From Bernardetia sp. (GTDB lineage Bacteria; Bacteroidota; Bacteroidia; Cytophagales; Bernardetiaceae): DNA of 64,000 nt. The stretch is from NCBI RefSeq assembly GCF_020630935.1, contig NZ_JAHDIG010000009.1, forward strand, positions 1 through 64,000, written 5' to 3'. Below are positions 35,683-45,152 of the stretch, piece by piece (within the stretch, counting starts at the first letter, position 1; each line of letters starts with the position of its first letter). The notes beneath the pieces are model-generated. The model had not been told where the DNA came from and ran no database searches. It saw only the letters and a list, made by a program, of their open reading frames with translations. Both the position numbers and the translations under genes were made by a program.

Positions 35683-36264
35683 ATGAACTCCCACCAAAAC
35701 ATCCTAAAAAATATCAAACGCTATGTTGATTTGTCTTCTCAAGATGAAGAAGCATTTGTTAGCATCATTAAGCGAAGTAGAGTAAAGAAAAGACAGTTTA
35801 TAGTTCAGCCAAACTTTGTCTGCACACATCAAACCTATATTGAGAAGGGAACGTTTCGCTCCTACTTTCTGACTGACCAAGGCACAGAACACACACTACA
35901 ATTTGCTATCGAAGACTGGTTTATTAGTGATTTCACGAGTTATATTTATCAAAAACCAGCCTCTCTGTATGTTGAAGCCTTACAAGATTCTATCATTGAC
36001 CAAATAGAGTACAACGAGGTAGAAAATCTCTGCAATACGCACCCTGTTTTTGAAAAGTTTTTTAGAATTGTTGCACAAAAATCATTTGCCTTTGCACAAC
36101 AGCGAATTTTATCCAATTTAGGCAAAACGGCAGCCGAGCGTTATCGTGAATTTAATAAAATGTATCCTACGATTGTAGAACGAGTTCCACAATATGCACT
36201 AGCTTCGTATTTGGGAATGAGTGCAGAGTTTTTGAGCAAAATCAAAAAGGAAATGCAACCATAG
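35683..36264 (+). CDS. Crp/Fnr-family transcriptional regulator
   Basis: A 193-residue protein with the cyclic-nucleotide-binding beta-roll fold (about 20-120: YIEKGTFRSYFLTDQGTEHTLQFAIEDWFISDF) and a C-terminal helix-turn-helix (about 145-190: TAAERYREFNKMYP, then YALASYLGMSAEFLSKIKKE). The latter matches the short HTH of Bacteroidota Crp-like regulators. The Arg and Glu that contact cAMP in E. coli Crp are not evident, so it probably senses something else or is constitutive. It has no DNA-binding partner gene nearby, and is separated from the lipoprotein gene by only 9 bases. Confidence 0.85.
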   Translation: MNSHQNILKNIKRYVDLSSQDEEAFVSIIKRSRVKKRQFIVQPNFVCTHQTYIEKGTFRSYFLTDQGTEHTLQFAIEDWFISDFTSYIYQKPASLYVEALQDSIIDQIEYNEVENLCNTHPVFEKFFRIVAQKSFAFAQQRILSNLGKTAAERYREFNKMYPTIVERVPQYALASYLGMSAEFLSKIKKEMQP

Positions 36265-36297
36265 AGCAAAGATTTAGCTCTTATAAGATAGTATCAA

Positions 36298-36422
36298 TTA
36301 GAGTACTAGACATGTAATATTTTTTTGTTCTGTCGGACACCTCAAAGGTGTCAAGACAGTTAAATTTTATAATTGTCTGACACTTTCAAAGTGTCTTGAC
36401 AAACTCATGTCCAGTACTCTAA
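36298..36422. mobile_element. 125-bp MITE-like element, copy 1, with 7-bp target duplication
   Basis: The ends TTAGAGTACTAGACATG (36298-36314) and CATGTCCAGTACTCTAA (36406-36422) are inverted copies with one mismatch in 17. GTATCAA lies directly on both sides (36291-36297 and 36423-36429), as in a target duplication. Inside are two related hairpins built on GACACCTCAAAGGTGTC and GACACTTTCAAAGTGTC. The right flank overlaps the stop codon region of tamB. There is no open frame. It shares ends and length with the element at 44462. Confidence 0.8.
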
Positions 36423-36425
36423 GTA

Positions 36426-39400
36426 TCAATACTCCTCATCTTTGCTTTGAATCAAATTTAGTGATGTCGTTACTTTTTCTTCTTCTTCCTGTCTTTTCTC
36501 CTCTTCTTCCTGTCTTTTCTCCTCTTCTTCCTTCTTGCGTTTTTCTTCTTCTTTACGCTGTTTTTCTTGTTCTTTGATTTCTTGTTTGATGCGTTCGGCT
36601 TCTTTATCTTTTTTGAAAAGTTCACTAAACTCGTCATACTCTCTTACAAAAATAAGCGATGCACCTGTTTGGATAATTTGTCCATCAATCACACCAGCAT
36701 AGCTATTTTCTCTAAAAATCTGAACTTTATAGCGTCCGTCTTCTGTAATTAGATACGAAATAATAACATCGCCAGCAATGCTACTAAGTCCTTGCTGTTG
36801 TTGTTGCTTTGCTGCCTCTCCCTCCAAATCTACATTTGTTCCGACTTGGAAAGTAAGTCTATCATCCATAAAAGATTTTGAAAGATTGATGCCTAGTTGA
36901 GTTCTGCTCTGTGATTCGCCTGTCGAATAGTCTTCATACGAATTTAGGTCAAAAGACAAATCTACTCCAGAAAGATTTTTATCTGCTAGTTTGTTGAGCT
37001 GGTCGGTCAGAAGTCCACTTACTGTATTTCTTGCCGTAGCTTCAGCAAAACCCATTTCTCCTGTGGCTCTGTCTAGTGGATTTTCGGAAATAAAACCACC
37101 CAAAATAAGCAAGGCAAAAACTTGTTTGTTGAGTTCGGATTCTTGTTTGTTTAAGAGTTGTAGGCGAGTATTTATTGTTCCTCCCATTGCACCACGCTCT
37201 GCATCGGCAATATCAATATCAAAATCAATGGTTGGATTCATAATCTCACCATTCATATTCAAGACGACTTCAAAAGGTAATTTTTGTTTGTATTTATTGA
37301 GTTCAGATTCAGATGCTCCACCCATTTGATTTGCCATAAGCTCATACGAAGCAGCTTCCACAACATGAATCGCTGTAATATCAGCTCTCATGTCCATTAT
37401 GTCGCCATAAAATGTAATAGAACTTCCTTTTTGAATTTGAAAATCTTTTTTAGCAAAGTTGAAGAAATTGAGTTTATAGATTCCATTGGTAATTTCGTAA
37501 CGCCCTGTCAGAGACATTTCTCCACTAGGATTAAGGTTAAAATTAATATCTCCACCTCCACTCACTTCCAAACGGTTCGAAGGGTCAATTTCTACATTTA
37601 CTTTTGCCAATGGATTTATTTTGATAACAGCACGAATATCCATATCAGTTGCATACTGTGTGGTGTCGGTATCGTTTGGAGCAACAGAAACCAAAGAATC
37701 TCCATAAAAACTTCTATCGACAAACTCTACAATACCTTCCTTATCAATTGTAGCAACCTCACTCTCTGGCAGCAAATAAGTCAAATCTGTTCCCTCCAAA
37801 ACATTTACATTTGCTGTAACTGTCGGACTAGTAGCTGTTCCTGTTACATCTACATTGATTCCAGCTAAGGCTTTTCCAAAAAACATTTGGTCTTCTTTTG
37901 GGTCTTCCGATTTTTCACTATCGACAAATAAAAACTCCTTACTCTTTACATTCAATGCCAAATTAAAATCTGTCAGCGTAGGCATGTTTATTCTACCATT
38001 GATGAGTAAATTATTGTTTCGTTTATCCTGCAATTTGAAGTTATTGAAAGCCAGTCCTCTATTATCAAACTTTATGGTTTCATTTTCTAATTGAAGGTAC
38101 GTTCCAGAAGCCGTTAGGAAAAATGAAGCCTGATTGAAGTCTAAATTTCCTAAGATTTTTGGATTTTGAGTTGTTCCTTTCACAGTAAAATTCCCTGTAA
38201 TTGTTCCCTTTGTATCTTCAAGATTTCCCATAGTGAGATTTTCTAAAGAGGGCAGGTAAAGCCTCTGAATATCCAAGTTCATATTAAGTGCATCGCCTGC
38301 ATCTTCTCTAGCATTGTAATAGCCTGTAAGCTCAAAACGATTTTCTCCTGTTAGGTTTACATTTACATCATAACGGTCTTTTGCCGTGCTATTTTCTGCA
38401 TCAATTTTTAAATCTCCTAACTTGCTATTGAGCACTGTCAAATCTTCAATTTTCAAATCTGCCAAAAACTGCATTTCAGTTTGGAAATTTTGTAAATCTA
38501 CTTTTCCATTTAGCCTTCCTGCTGCGAGTTGTGTGGTATCATTGGGCGCAGCCATTTCTGTAATGGTAGAGAGTTCGAAATTGGTAAAGCGAGCTGCCAA
38601 ATTCTTATCATTATCCGTCGTTCTTGCACTTATAGTTTGGTTGTCGTGAGTAAGCATAAATTCTTTTATACTAAGGTTTACACTATCATCACTTGGTAAA
38701 ATAATTTGATTGCCTTTCCTTGCTGTCCAGTCTTCATAATTCAAAATCTGTGTTGGAGCAAGCGAAACAATAAATTTTGTTGTGTCTGGACGTTCTAATC
38801 GTGTTGCAATTCTAAATTGTTCCTTTCCTTCTGTATCTGTAAGTTTGATATTCAAATCCGCTTTATTATTGGCTGCTTGTCCAGAAATAAGAGGATGTTC
38901 AAACTGATACGTACCACTGACCACCTCTGCTACGCCAATTCTATAGTTTAAGGCTTCTTTATCCGAATCCACATTTATTTTTAAGGAGTCCAGTACAATT
39001 CCACCATAGACAATTTTTGGAAAATTACCATTGAGTTCGAATTTTTTAGTATCACTACGATATTTTCCATCTAAAGAAGCAGGTTCAAACTTAGTCAGAC
39101 TAGGTACTAAAGCTGTCAAGAGTTCTGACTTATGAATTTTTATATCAAAATCCATTTGTTGTGTTCCAATTTCTTTGTTGGGCTGAACGGGGTCAATTTC
39201 TATGTAGGTATTGACATGATTTTTGACGGTCGCCACAAATGTAGAAACATCTAAATTACCCTCAATATGAGCAGAAATAAGGTCGGATTGTAAGTTAATA
39301 TTCGTTTCTCCTTTCTGTGAAACCGAAACAAAAGCAGCTGTATCTATTCTAAAAGTTCTTTTTTTTGTGCCAATAATTACTCTTCGAAGATTTGCATTTC

Positions 39401-41990
39401 CTCTGACATTATCTAAACTCATTCCTGTAATATCAGCATCCAAGTTTAGACTAACTGTTAGAGGTTCTTCATAGAAATTTAAAGCCTGTAAATCTGCTTT
39501 TTTCAAGTCTAAATCGACAACAAACTTTGGCTTTAGTGTATCCCAAACTACATTTCCAACAAAATCGAAGGTTAGATTTTTGTCTTGCATATTGAGTTTG
39601 CCATTATAAGCCAAACCATCCACTTTGCCATCAATTTTTAGGTCTTTATAGACATAGTCTTGAAACTCAAACTTATTGACATTACCATCAATGGTGGCTT
39701 TCATAATTTCTGGCTCAAAACCACTACCATTCGCCGAAATTTTTAAATCTGCGATACCAAGTGTGGTGTCTTGCAAGATTGTTCCTAGCTGTGCATTTTC
39801 TACGGTTGCCGTAATATTATAACTTGGAATAGCATTTTCAGCTATCAGATTTTTTAACGTTCCTTCTGCACCTACATTTCCTAAAGTAGTCTTTAGCTTT
39901 GTATCAGTTTTGAAGTCGTTTAGATACCCTGTAAAGACGATATTTCCATCGATTTTTGGAGGTAACGTCAGATTTGAAGGTAAAAGCGTATCTGGAATCC
40001 AATTTTTGACATCATTCAAATACACCAAAAATTCCTTGGTAGAAATATTCAAATACATTTTTTCTGGGTCAGTCGGATTTTTGACTGTTCCACCCAAATT
40101 GATTTTTGTATTGTCCAGATTTGCCAAAAGTTCTACAAACATATCTTCCATAGAACCCTTCGCAGAGGCATTCATAGAAATACGTTGTGGAAAATTAAAA
40201 CCTGCTGGCAAAGTTCCACGAGGTACAAGTTTATTCAAATCTTGACGTGAAGAAGTCAGTTTGTTGATTTTTATATCAGCATAAATATTTTCTATTTCTG
40301 GAAGCCCTTTGATATTTCCATTGACTAAAAGATGTGTATTAATTAACCCTTTGATTTGAAAATCTTTGAGTGTAGCATTGTTGGCTTTTCCTGTTGCTTG
40401 TCCAGAAATTTTGATTTTTTCGGTGGTTTCTCTAGGTAAATTGACTTGCTTTGCCAAGTCTGGAACAAAATAAAATACATCGGCAAGAGCAATTTCTGTT
40501 CCGTCCAAATTGATTTCTAAGTCTGCATTTTGCCAGTCCTGAGCAAGGTTTTCAAGTGAGGCATCTAGTTTTACTTTTTGTCCTATTTTGCTTCGTGTAG
40601 TCTGAATTTTTAAGTCTGTAACCGAAATACCATTCGAATCTAAATGAATATTTCCATCAAAATCTTTGAGCGCAAACTGATTATCGTGGTCTGTAGCTTG
40701 GATAGTTTTTAAGTCTGCTGCAATATTGTCTGGATAAAATTTAAAGTTTTCTGCTTCTAGAGCAATATCTTTAAAATGAATGTGGTTGGCATCAAATCCG
40801 TAGTCTAGTTTTTCCGCATTCTCATTGGTAAAGATAATTTCATTATCTGCTAACACCACATTTTTCACTTCGATAACCCACGGTTTGCCTTCATCTTCCT
40901 TTGTTCCAGCTACCTCTTGTGCTTCTTTCGCTACATTTTCAGCAGATTTTTCGATAGCAGAATCTAGGGCGGTTGCTACAATGCCTTGTTTATAAGAAAG
41001 ATATGTTTTATTTAGTTCCACATCTTGAATAACTATTTTTTGTGTTCCCAAGTTAGTTTGTTTGGCTTTGATAAGAAGACTTCCCACCTTTCCATCTACT
41101 TGCTGTCCTGTTACATTACTCTGATAAAATGCTGTGATATTCTCCAAATTAATTTCATTCATATCAATCTGAAAACCAATTTCAGAACTTGTTGTGTCTG
41201 GTTTCTCTGGAGTAGGAGGAGGTAAATGGGTTTGGATGTAGCGCAAATCAGTGTCTTTTAGCAAAACATCTTTGACTGTGAAAGACAAATTATTCAAATC
41301 AAAATCATCTACATCTACTTTTATCTGTCCAATTTTTCCTACAATATCGTTTCCACTATAACGGTCATCAAACTTTGCATTAATATTTTTAAAATCTATT
41401 CCACCCAGTGAAATAATAAAACCTGCGCCAGAAGTAGTATCATTTGCTTCAAGCTGTGTAGTGGTTTGGTCTTCTGACATTTTTGCTGAGTCAGTAGGTG
41501 CAAAGGCTTTATCTAAAAAATCAATATTCGAAACGCTATCCTTATCTATCCAAATATTGGCATAAACATCTTCCAACTCTATTTCTGTAATCTGAACTGT
41601 TTTTTTGAGAAGAGCAAACGGATTGAGGTCAGCATTAAAATGTCCTGCATAAAGCAAAGTATCTTTTTGGAGGTCTTCAATATAAAGTCCATTGATAGTT
41701 ACACCAAGAGGAAGACTAAGACGGATTTTGTTTATTTCTACTTTTGTAGTGAGTTTTTTACTTAAAAAATCTTCTGCTTTGTTTGTTAGAAAATTTTGAA
41801 CTGGAGGCAAGAAAAGTAAGACAAAAATCAGCAGAACAAGTCCCAAAACAGAACCTACAATCCACATCAAAATCTTAGTTATCTTTTTAAAAACTCGTTT
41901 TGTTTTGGATTGAGGTTTTGAAGATTTATCTGACTGATTAGCAGTTTTTTTATTAGAAAATTTATTTTTTATGTTTTGAAGGAAATTCAT
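36426..41990 (-). CDS. tamB: TamB/DUF490 translocation and assembly module protein
   Basis: A 1854-residue AsmA/TamB superfamily protein. A single N-terminal transmembrane helix (about 36-62, ILMWIVGSVLGLVLLIFVLLFLPP, split) anchors it to the inner membrane. Residues 63 to about 1400 are a long series of beta strands, which in TamB forms a hydrophobic groove spanning the periplasm. The DUF490 (TamB C-terminal) domain lies at about 1400-1770, with GGDINFNLNPSG and NQMGGASESEL. The tail is a charged region of repeated KEEEKR/QEEEEKR units. TamB-like proteins help build the outer membrane or move lipids to it. It is flanked by the element at 36298, and its last codons form part of the target duplication. 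Confidence 0.9.
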   Translation of the reverse strand: MNFLQNIKNKFSNKKTANQSDKSSKPQSKTKRVFKKITKILMWIVGSVLGLVLLIFVLLFLPPVQNFLTNKAEDFLSKKLTTKVEINKIRLSLPLGVTINGLYIEDLQKDTLLYAGHFNADLNPFALLKKTVQITEIELEDVYANIWIDKDSVSNIDFLDKAFAPTDSAKMSEDQTTTQLEANDTTSGAGFIISLGGIDFKNINAKFDDRYSGNDIVGKIGQIKVDVDDFDLNNLSFTVKDVLLKDTDLRYIQTHLPPPTPEKPDTTSSEIGFQIDMNEINLENITAFYQSNVTGQQVDGKVGSLLIKAKQTNLGTQKIVIQDVELNKTYLSYKQGIVATALDSAIEKSAENVAKEAQEVAGTKEDEGKPWVIEVKNVVLADNEIIFTNENAEKLDYGFDANHIHFKDIALEAENFKFYPDNIAADLKTIQATDHDNQFALKDFDGNIHLDSNGISVTDLKIQTTRSKIGQKVKLDASLENLAQDWQNADLEINLDGTEIALADVFYFVPDLAKQVNLPRETTEKIKISGQATGKANNATLKDFQIKGLINTHLLVNGNIKGLPEIENIYADIKINKLTSSRQDLNKLVPRGTLPAGFNFPQRISMNASAKGSMEDMFVELLANLDNTKINLGGTVKNPTDPEKMYLNISTKEFLVYLNDVKNWIPDTLLPSNLTLPPKIDGNIVFTGYLNDFKTDTKLKTTLGNVGAEGTLKNLIAENAIPSYNITATVENAQLGTILQDTTLGIADLKISANGSGFEPEIMKATIDGNVNKFEFQDYVYKDLKIDGKVDGLAYNGKLNMQDKNLTFDFVGNVVWDTLKPKFVVDLDLKKADLQALNFYEEPLTVSLNLDADITGMSLDNVRGNANLRRVIIGTKKRTFRIDTAAFVSVSQKGETNINLQSDLISAHIEGNLDVSTFVATVKNHVNTYIEIDPVQPNKEIGTQQMDFDIKIHKSELLTALVPSLTKFEPASLDGKYRSDTKKFELNGNFPKIVYGGIVLDSLKINVDSDKEALNYRIGVAEVVSGTYQFEHPLISGQAANNKADLNIKLTDTEGKEQFRIATRLERPDTTKFIVSLAPTQILNYEDWTARKGNQIILPSDDSVNLSIKEFMLTHDNQTISARTTDNDKNLAARFTNFELSTITEMAAPNDTTQLAAGRLNGKVDLQNFQTEMQFLADLKIEDLTVLNSKLGDLKIDAENSTAKDRYDVNVNLTGENRFELTGYYNAREDAGDALNMNLDIQRLYLPSLENLTMGNLEDTKGTITGNFTVKGTTQNPKILGNLDFNQASFFLTASGTYLQLENETIKFDNRGLAFNNFKLQDKRNNNLLINGRINMPTLTDFNLALNVKSKEFLFVDSEKSEDPKEDQMFFGKALAGINVDVTGTATSPTVTANVNVLEGTDLTYLLPESEVATIDKEGIVEFVDRSFYGDSLVSVAPNDTDTTQYATDMDIRAVIKINPLAKVNVEIDPSNRLEVSGGGDINFNLNPSGEMSLTGRYEITNGIYKLNFFNFAKKDFQIQKGSSITFYGDIMDMRADITAIHVVEAASYELMANQMGGASESELNKYKQKLPFEVVLNMNGEIMNPTIDFDIDIADAERGAMGGTINTRLQLLNKQESELNKQVFALLILGGFISENPLDRATGEMGFAEATARNTVSGLLTDQLNKLADKNLSGVDLSFDLNSYEDYSTGESQSRTQLGINLSKSFMDDRLTFQVGTNVDLEGEAAKQQQQQGLSSIAGDVIISYLITEDGRYKVQIFRENSYAGVIDGQIIQTGASLIFVREYDEFSELFKKDKEAERIKQEIKEQEKQRKEEEKRKKEEEEKRQEEEEKRQEEEEKVTTSLNLIQSKDEEY

Positions 41991-42026
41991 ATAAATTGCA
42001 CTAGAAAAGTAAGCTAAAAAATGGAC

Positions 42027-42062
42027 GTAAAAAAATAGTATTTTACTCTATGTAAAAATACT
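42027..42062 (-). terminator. Terminator between the small membrane protein gene and tamB
   Basis: AGTATTTTAC (42037-42046) pairs with GTAAAAATACT (42052-42062). On the - strand it is followed by ATTTTTTTA. It separates two genes on the same strand. Confidence 0.6.
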
Positions 42063-42143
42063 TTGCGTCGTAATGTGCATAACTTAGAATTGAAGGGATT
42101 TGTTTTTATTTTAAGATTTAGAAATACTATCTATTTTCATTCA

Positions 42144-42533
42144 TTAAATAAATGCCCATTTAATAATGAGGTAAATCCCTATGCCTATAAATAAAACACC
42201 CCACAGAGTAGATAAATATCTCCATTTGCTATAATCGCTGAGAAATTTATCTTTTTTCTCGCTATAAACAACAAAATAAGTATATCCTTTCTTACCAAAA
42301 CCTCCATTCCAATCATACACTTTTCCTTTGTATTCAATTTGAGGGATAGATTTTCTATCATGTCTATATCCAAGCAGTACGACTTCTACTTCTATACCTT
42401 CCTCTCTTATTTCCTGTTGTTCTAAAAATTCTGTTGTTAAAAAATAAATTAAAAATACGCCTAATACACACATTATAGTTCCGATAGTGAATACAGTAAG
42501 ACTAAATTTCATAATGTCTAATCTCATCCTCAA
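42144..42533 (-). CDS. Small membrane protein (DUF3592-like)
   Basis: A 129-residue protein with two transmembrane segments (about 13-35 and 106-127) around a beta-rich loop. The loop has EGIEVEVVLLGY, IPQIEYKGKVYDW and GYTYFVVYSEK, which resembles the DUF3592 pattern of a membrane protein with a soluble strand-rich insert. The second ATG (codon 8, 42512) is an equally plausible start. It is followed by a terminator and then tamB. Function unknown. Confidence 0.55.
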   Translation of the reverse strand: MRMRLDIMKFSLTVFTIGTIMCVLGVFLIYFLTTEFLEQQEIREEGIEVEVVLLGYRHDRKSIPQIEYKGKVYDWNGGFGKKGYTYFVVYSEKKDKFLSDYSKWRYLSTLWGVLFIGIGIYLIIKWAFI

Positions 42534-42666
42534 TAAAATTCCTATTCAAAAATTTATTAAACGAGCAAAGTCTTATTTTTGATATAGATTGTAAAATGAT
42601 TAGAAGGAAAAAAACTCTTAACTTGCCTACTGGTTATATTATTTTCAAAAAACTAACCCAATACAT

Positions 42667-44457
42667 ATGTTATTTCAAAATACCAAAACTATTTTTTCAA
42701 TTCTGTTATTTTTGAGCATTTCGCTTTCTGGCTTTGCTCAAACAATACACTATAAAATTTCTTTTCCTGCGCCTCAAACCCACTACGCAAAAGTGGAAAT
42801 AGAAGTAAACGATATTCCAAAAGACAAGGAAAGCCTTGATTTTGTGATGCCAGTTTGGGCTCCAGGGTCGTACTTGATTCGTGAATTTGCTAAAGGTGTT
42901 GAGAGCGTAACTTCTGATGCTTCCATTACGAAAACTTCAAAAAACGTTTGGAGAGTAGAGACAAAAGGCAAGTCTAGTGTAAAGCTAATGTACGATGTAT
43001 ATGGTTTTGAACATTCTGTCCGAACCAGTTTTATCGATGCTTCACACGCTGCTCTTATTCCGACCAGTATTTTTATGTATGTAGATGGAATGAAAAATGA
43101 AACAGCCACTTTAGAAATTGAAAAACCAAGCTATTGGAAAACTATTTCTACTTCTTTAAAAAATAAAGATGGAAAAGAAAACACATTTGAAGTTCCAAAC
43201 TACGATATTTTGGCAGATTCGCCTATCGAAATTGGCAATCAAGAAATCTTGACCTTTGAAGCTGCTGGCGTAAAACATTCTGTTGTGATGTACGGACAGG
43301 GCAACTACAATAAAGGCCAAATCACAAAGGATATGGCAAAAGTTGTGGAGGCAGCGACAAAAGTTTGGGGAGAAAATCCAGCAGAAGACTACAAATTTAT
43401 TGTTCATAACTCCAAACATGGAGGAGGAGGATTGGAACACCTCAACTCTACAAGCTTGGTAGTTGATAGAATGTCGTATGGAACAGAGCGTGGTTATTTA
43501 GGATTCTTGGGTTTGGTAGCACACGAATATTTCCACCTTTGGAATGTGAAGCGTTTGCGTCCGTTTGCGCTTACAAATTATGATTATACGCAAGAACAAA
43601 ATACTAACCTACTTTGGATTTTTGAAGGTTTTACATCGTATTATGATGAACTTCTCTTGACAAGAGCAGGCTTTGTAAGTGAGGAAGGTTATCTCAAAAC
43701 ACTTTCTGGAAATATTTCAGCAACAGAGAATAAGAAAGGAAGACACGTACAACCTGTAACAGAAGCCAGTTTTGATGCGTGGATAAAAGCCTACCGTCCG
43801 AATGAAAACTCTGGGAACACTACGGTTTCTTACTACGGACAAGGGAGTGTGTATGCTGCTATGCTAGATTTGATGATTATTGAGGCAACAGATGCAGAGA
43901 AAAATCTTGACGATGTGATGCGTTATCTCTATAATGAATATTACAAAAAGCAAAAGCGTGGTTTTACAGATGCAGAGTTTCAAGCAGCTGTTGGAAAAAT
44001 TGCAGGAAAGCCATTTCCTTCATTTTTTGAAAATGTAGTCTATGGAACACAAATGCCCGATTATGCTACTTATTTAGGATATGCAGGTTTGAAACTAATG
44101 GTAGGAGAAAATAAATCTAAGGCAACTCTTGGCATCAGAACAATAGAAAGTGGTAACAATCTCATAGTAAGAAGTACAGAGCGAGATGGAGCAGCTTACA
44201 AGCAAGGGTTGAATGTAAACGATGAGGTTATTTCAGCAGATGGTTTTAGAGTAACCTCAAATGGCGAACTTTCAGAAATCTTACACTACAAAAATGTAGG
44301 TGATGAGGTAGAGCTTGTTATTGCTCGTGATGGACTTTTGCAAAACCTTACCATCAAATTAGAAGCTGATGATACAAGAGGATTTGAAATTCAAAAAATA
44401 GACAATCCTTCTAAAAAACAGCAGAAAGTATATAAAAAGTGGATGGAGAAGAAGTAA
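42667..44457 (+). CDS. Secreted M61-family aminopeptidase with PDZ domain
   Basis: A 596-residue exported zinc peptidase. The signal peptide is cleaved at GFA|Q (about residue 24). The N-terminal beta domain (about 30-200) is followed by the gluzincin core: HEYFHLWN (HExxH, about residues 285-289) with the third ligand Glu in WIFEGFTSYYDE some 30 residues later. The C-terminal PDZ domain (about 480-575) includes GLNVNDEVISADGFRV. M61 glycyl aminopeptidases remove N-terminal Gly and Ala. It is monocistronic; its stop codon lies inside the direct repeat of a mobile element. Confidence 0.92.
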   Translation: MLFQNTKTIFSILLFLSISLSGFAQTIHYKISFPAPQTHYAKVEIEVNDIPKDKESLDFVMPVWAPGSYLIREFAKGVESVTSDASITKTSKNVWRVETKGKSSVKLMYDVYGFEHSVRTSFIDASHAALIPTSIFMYVDGMKNETATLEIEKPSYWKTISTSLKNKDGKENTFEVPNYDILADSPIEIGNQEILTFEAAGVKHSVVMYGQGNYNKGQITKDMAKVVEAATKVWGENPAEDYKFIVHNSKHGGGGLEHLNSTSLVVDRMSYGTERGYLGFLGLVAHEYFHLWNVKRLRPFALTNYDYTQEQNTNLLWIFEGFTSYYDELLLTRAGFVSEEGYLKTLSGNISATENKKGRHVQPVTEASFDAWIKAYRPNENSGNTTVSYYGQGSVYAAMLDLMIIEATDAEKNLDDVMRYLYNEYYKKQKRGFTDAEFQAAVGKIAGKPFPSFFENVVYGTQMPDYATYLGYAGLKLMVGENKSKATLGIRTIESGNNLIVRSTERDGAAYKQGLNVNDEVISADGFRVTSNGELSEILHYKNVGDEVELVIARDGLLQNLTIKLEADDTRGFEIQKIDNPSKKQQKVYKKWMEKK

Positions 44458-44461
44458 TTAG

Positions 44462-44586
44462 TTAGAGTACTGGGCATCAATAGATGTTTACTGTTCTGTG
44501 AGTCACAGAACAGAGAAAAAGTGCCATTCGTTGGTGTTTTAGCGTAGCGAGACCAACAATTTTTTATCTCATGTCCATTACTCTAA
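44462..44586. mobile_element. 125-bp MITE-like element, copy 2
   Basis: The ends TTAGAGTACTGGGCAT (44462-44477) and CATGTCCATTACTCTAA (44570-44586) are imperfect inverted copies, and match those of the element at 36298. The length is the same, 125 bp. GTAATTA lies one base before the left end (44454-44460) and directly after the right end (44587-44593). The interior differs from copy 1: a perfect palindrome with 11-bp arms (CTGTTCTGTGA and TCACAGAACAG, 44491-44513) and a hairpin with GTTGGT/ACCAAC arms (44530-44556). The M61 stop codon is in the left repeat. Confidence 0.75.
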
Positions 44587-44596
44587 GTAATTATAT

Positions 44597-44639
44597 AAAA
44601 CAGAGATAGCTTATAATAAAAAGCATCTCTGTTTTTTTT
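44597..44639. terminator. Shared terminator of the M61 peptidase and mreD genes
   Basis: CAGAGAT-a-GCTT pairs with AAGCATCTCTG, followed by eight T on the + strand; on the - strand a TTTTATAT tract is present, so it may serve both convergent transcripts. Confidence 0.8.
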
Positions 44640-45147
44640 AACGGCTTCTATAAAATAGTAATTGTCCGATAATGAGTACAAACAAACTTAAAATAGTGCT
44701 TGCTATAATAGATAGAAAGTTGGAAAGCCATAAGGAAAAACTACTTCCTTGTATCAGAAATAAAATAGAATGATGAAGAAATAGCATAATACCTGCATAA
44801 GTAGCAAACCAGTTAAAACCCAGTTTTGAAAGAGTGGGAGTTTCTACATTGTCATATCCTCCACTTGGTCGTATAAACTGAATAATAGAAGGGCGAATAA
44901 AAGCAATGATTACTGTAGTGGCTGCGTGTACTCCAGCTGTGTCGTAAAAAACATCTACTGCTAGTCCCATTCCAAAACCCAAAACCAAAAGTGTAGTAAG
45001 ACTGGTTTCAAGAGGAAGTAAGAGCAAAAAACCGATATAGACAAAACAAAATGCTGTATCGAAGAGAGCTATATTTCTAAAAAATAAGACTTGAAGCAAC
45101 CAATAAATAAAAAAACTGATAGTATGAGTAATACTGCTTGGGTTCAT
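44638..45147 (-). CDS. mreD: Rod shape-determining protein MreD
   Basis: A 169-residue membrane protein with about five hydrophobic segments (about 9-25, 30-48, 52-75, 105-127, 138-160). MreD is poorly conserved in sequence, and the call rests on topology, size and position: it follows mreC by 5 bases in the order mreB-mreC-mreD. It works with MreB and MreC in the elongasome that guides peptidoglycan synthesis along the cell side wall. It ends the transcript; the usual next genes, PBP2 and RodA, are not here. Confidence 0.85.
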   Translation of the reverse strand: MNPSSITHTISFFIYWLLQVLFFRNIALFDTAFCFVYIGFLLLLPLETSLTTLLVLGFGMGLAVDVFYDTAGVHAATTVIIAFIRPSIIQFIRPSGGYDNVETPTLSKLGFNWFATYAGIMLFLHHSILFLIQGSSFSLWLSNFLSIIASTILSLFVLIIGQLLFYRSR

Positions 45148-45152
45148 TTGTT

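Noticed and set aside
36426-36560. Repetitive Glu/Lys-rich tail of TamB as a frameshift or low-quality sequence
   Set aside because: The frame is continuous, and the KEEEKR/QEEEEKR units are a regular charged tail rather than a broken gene.
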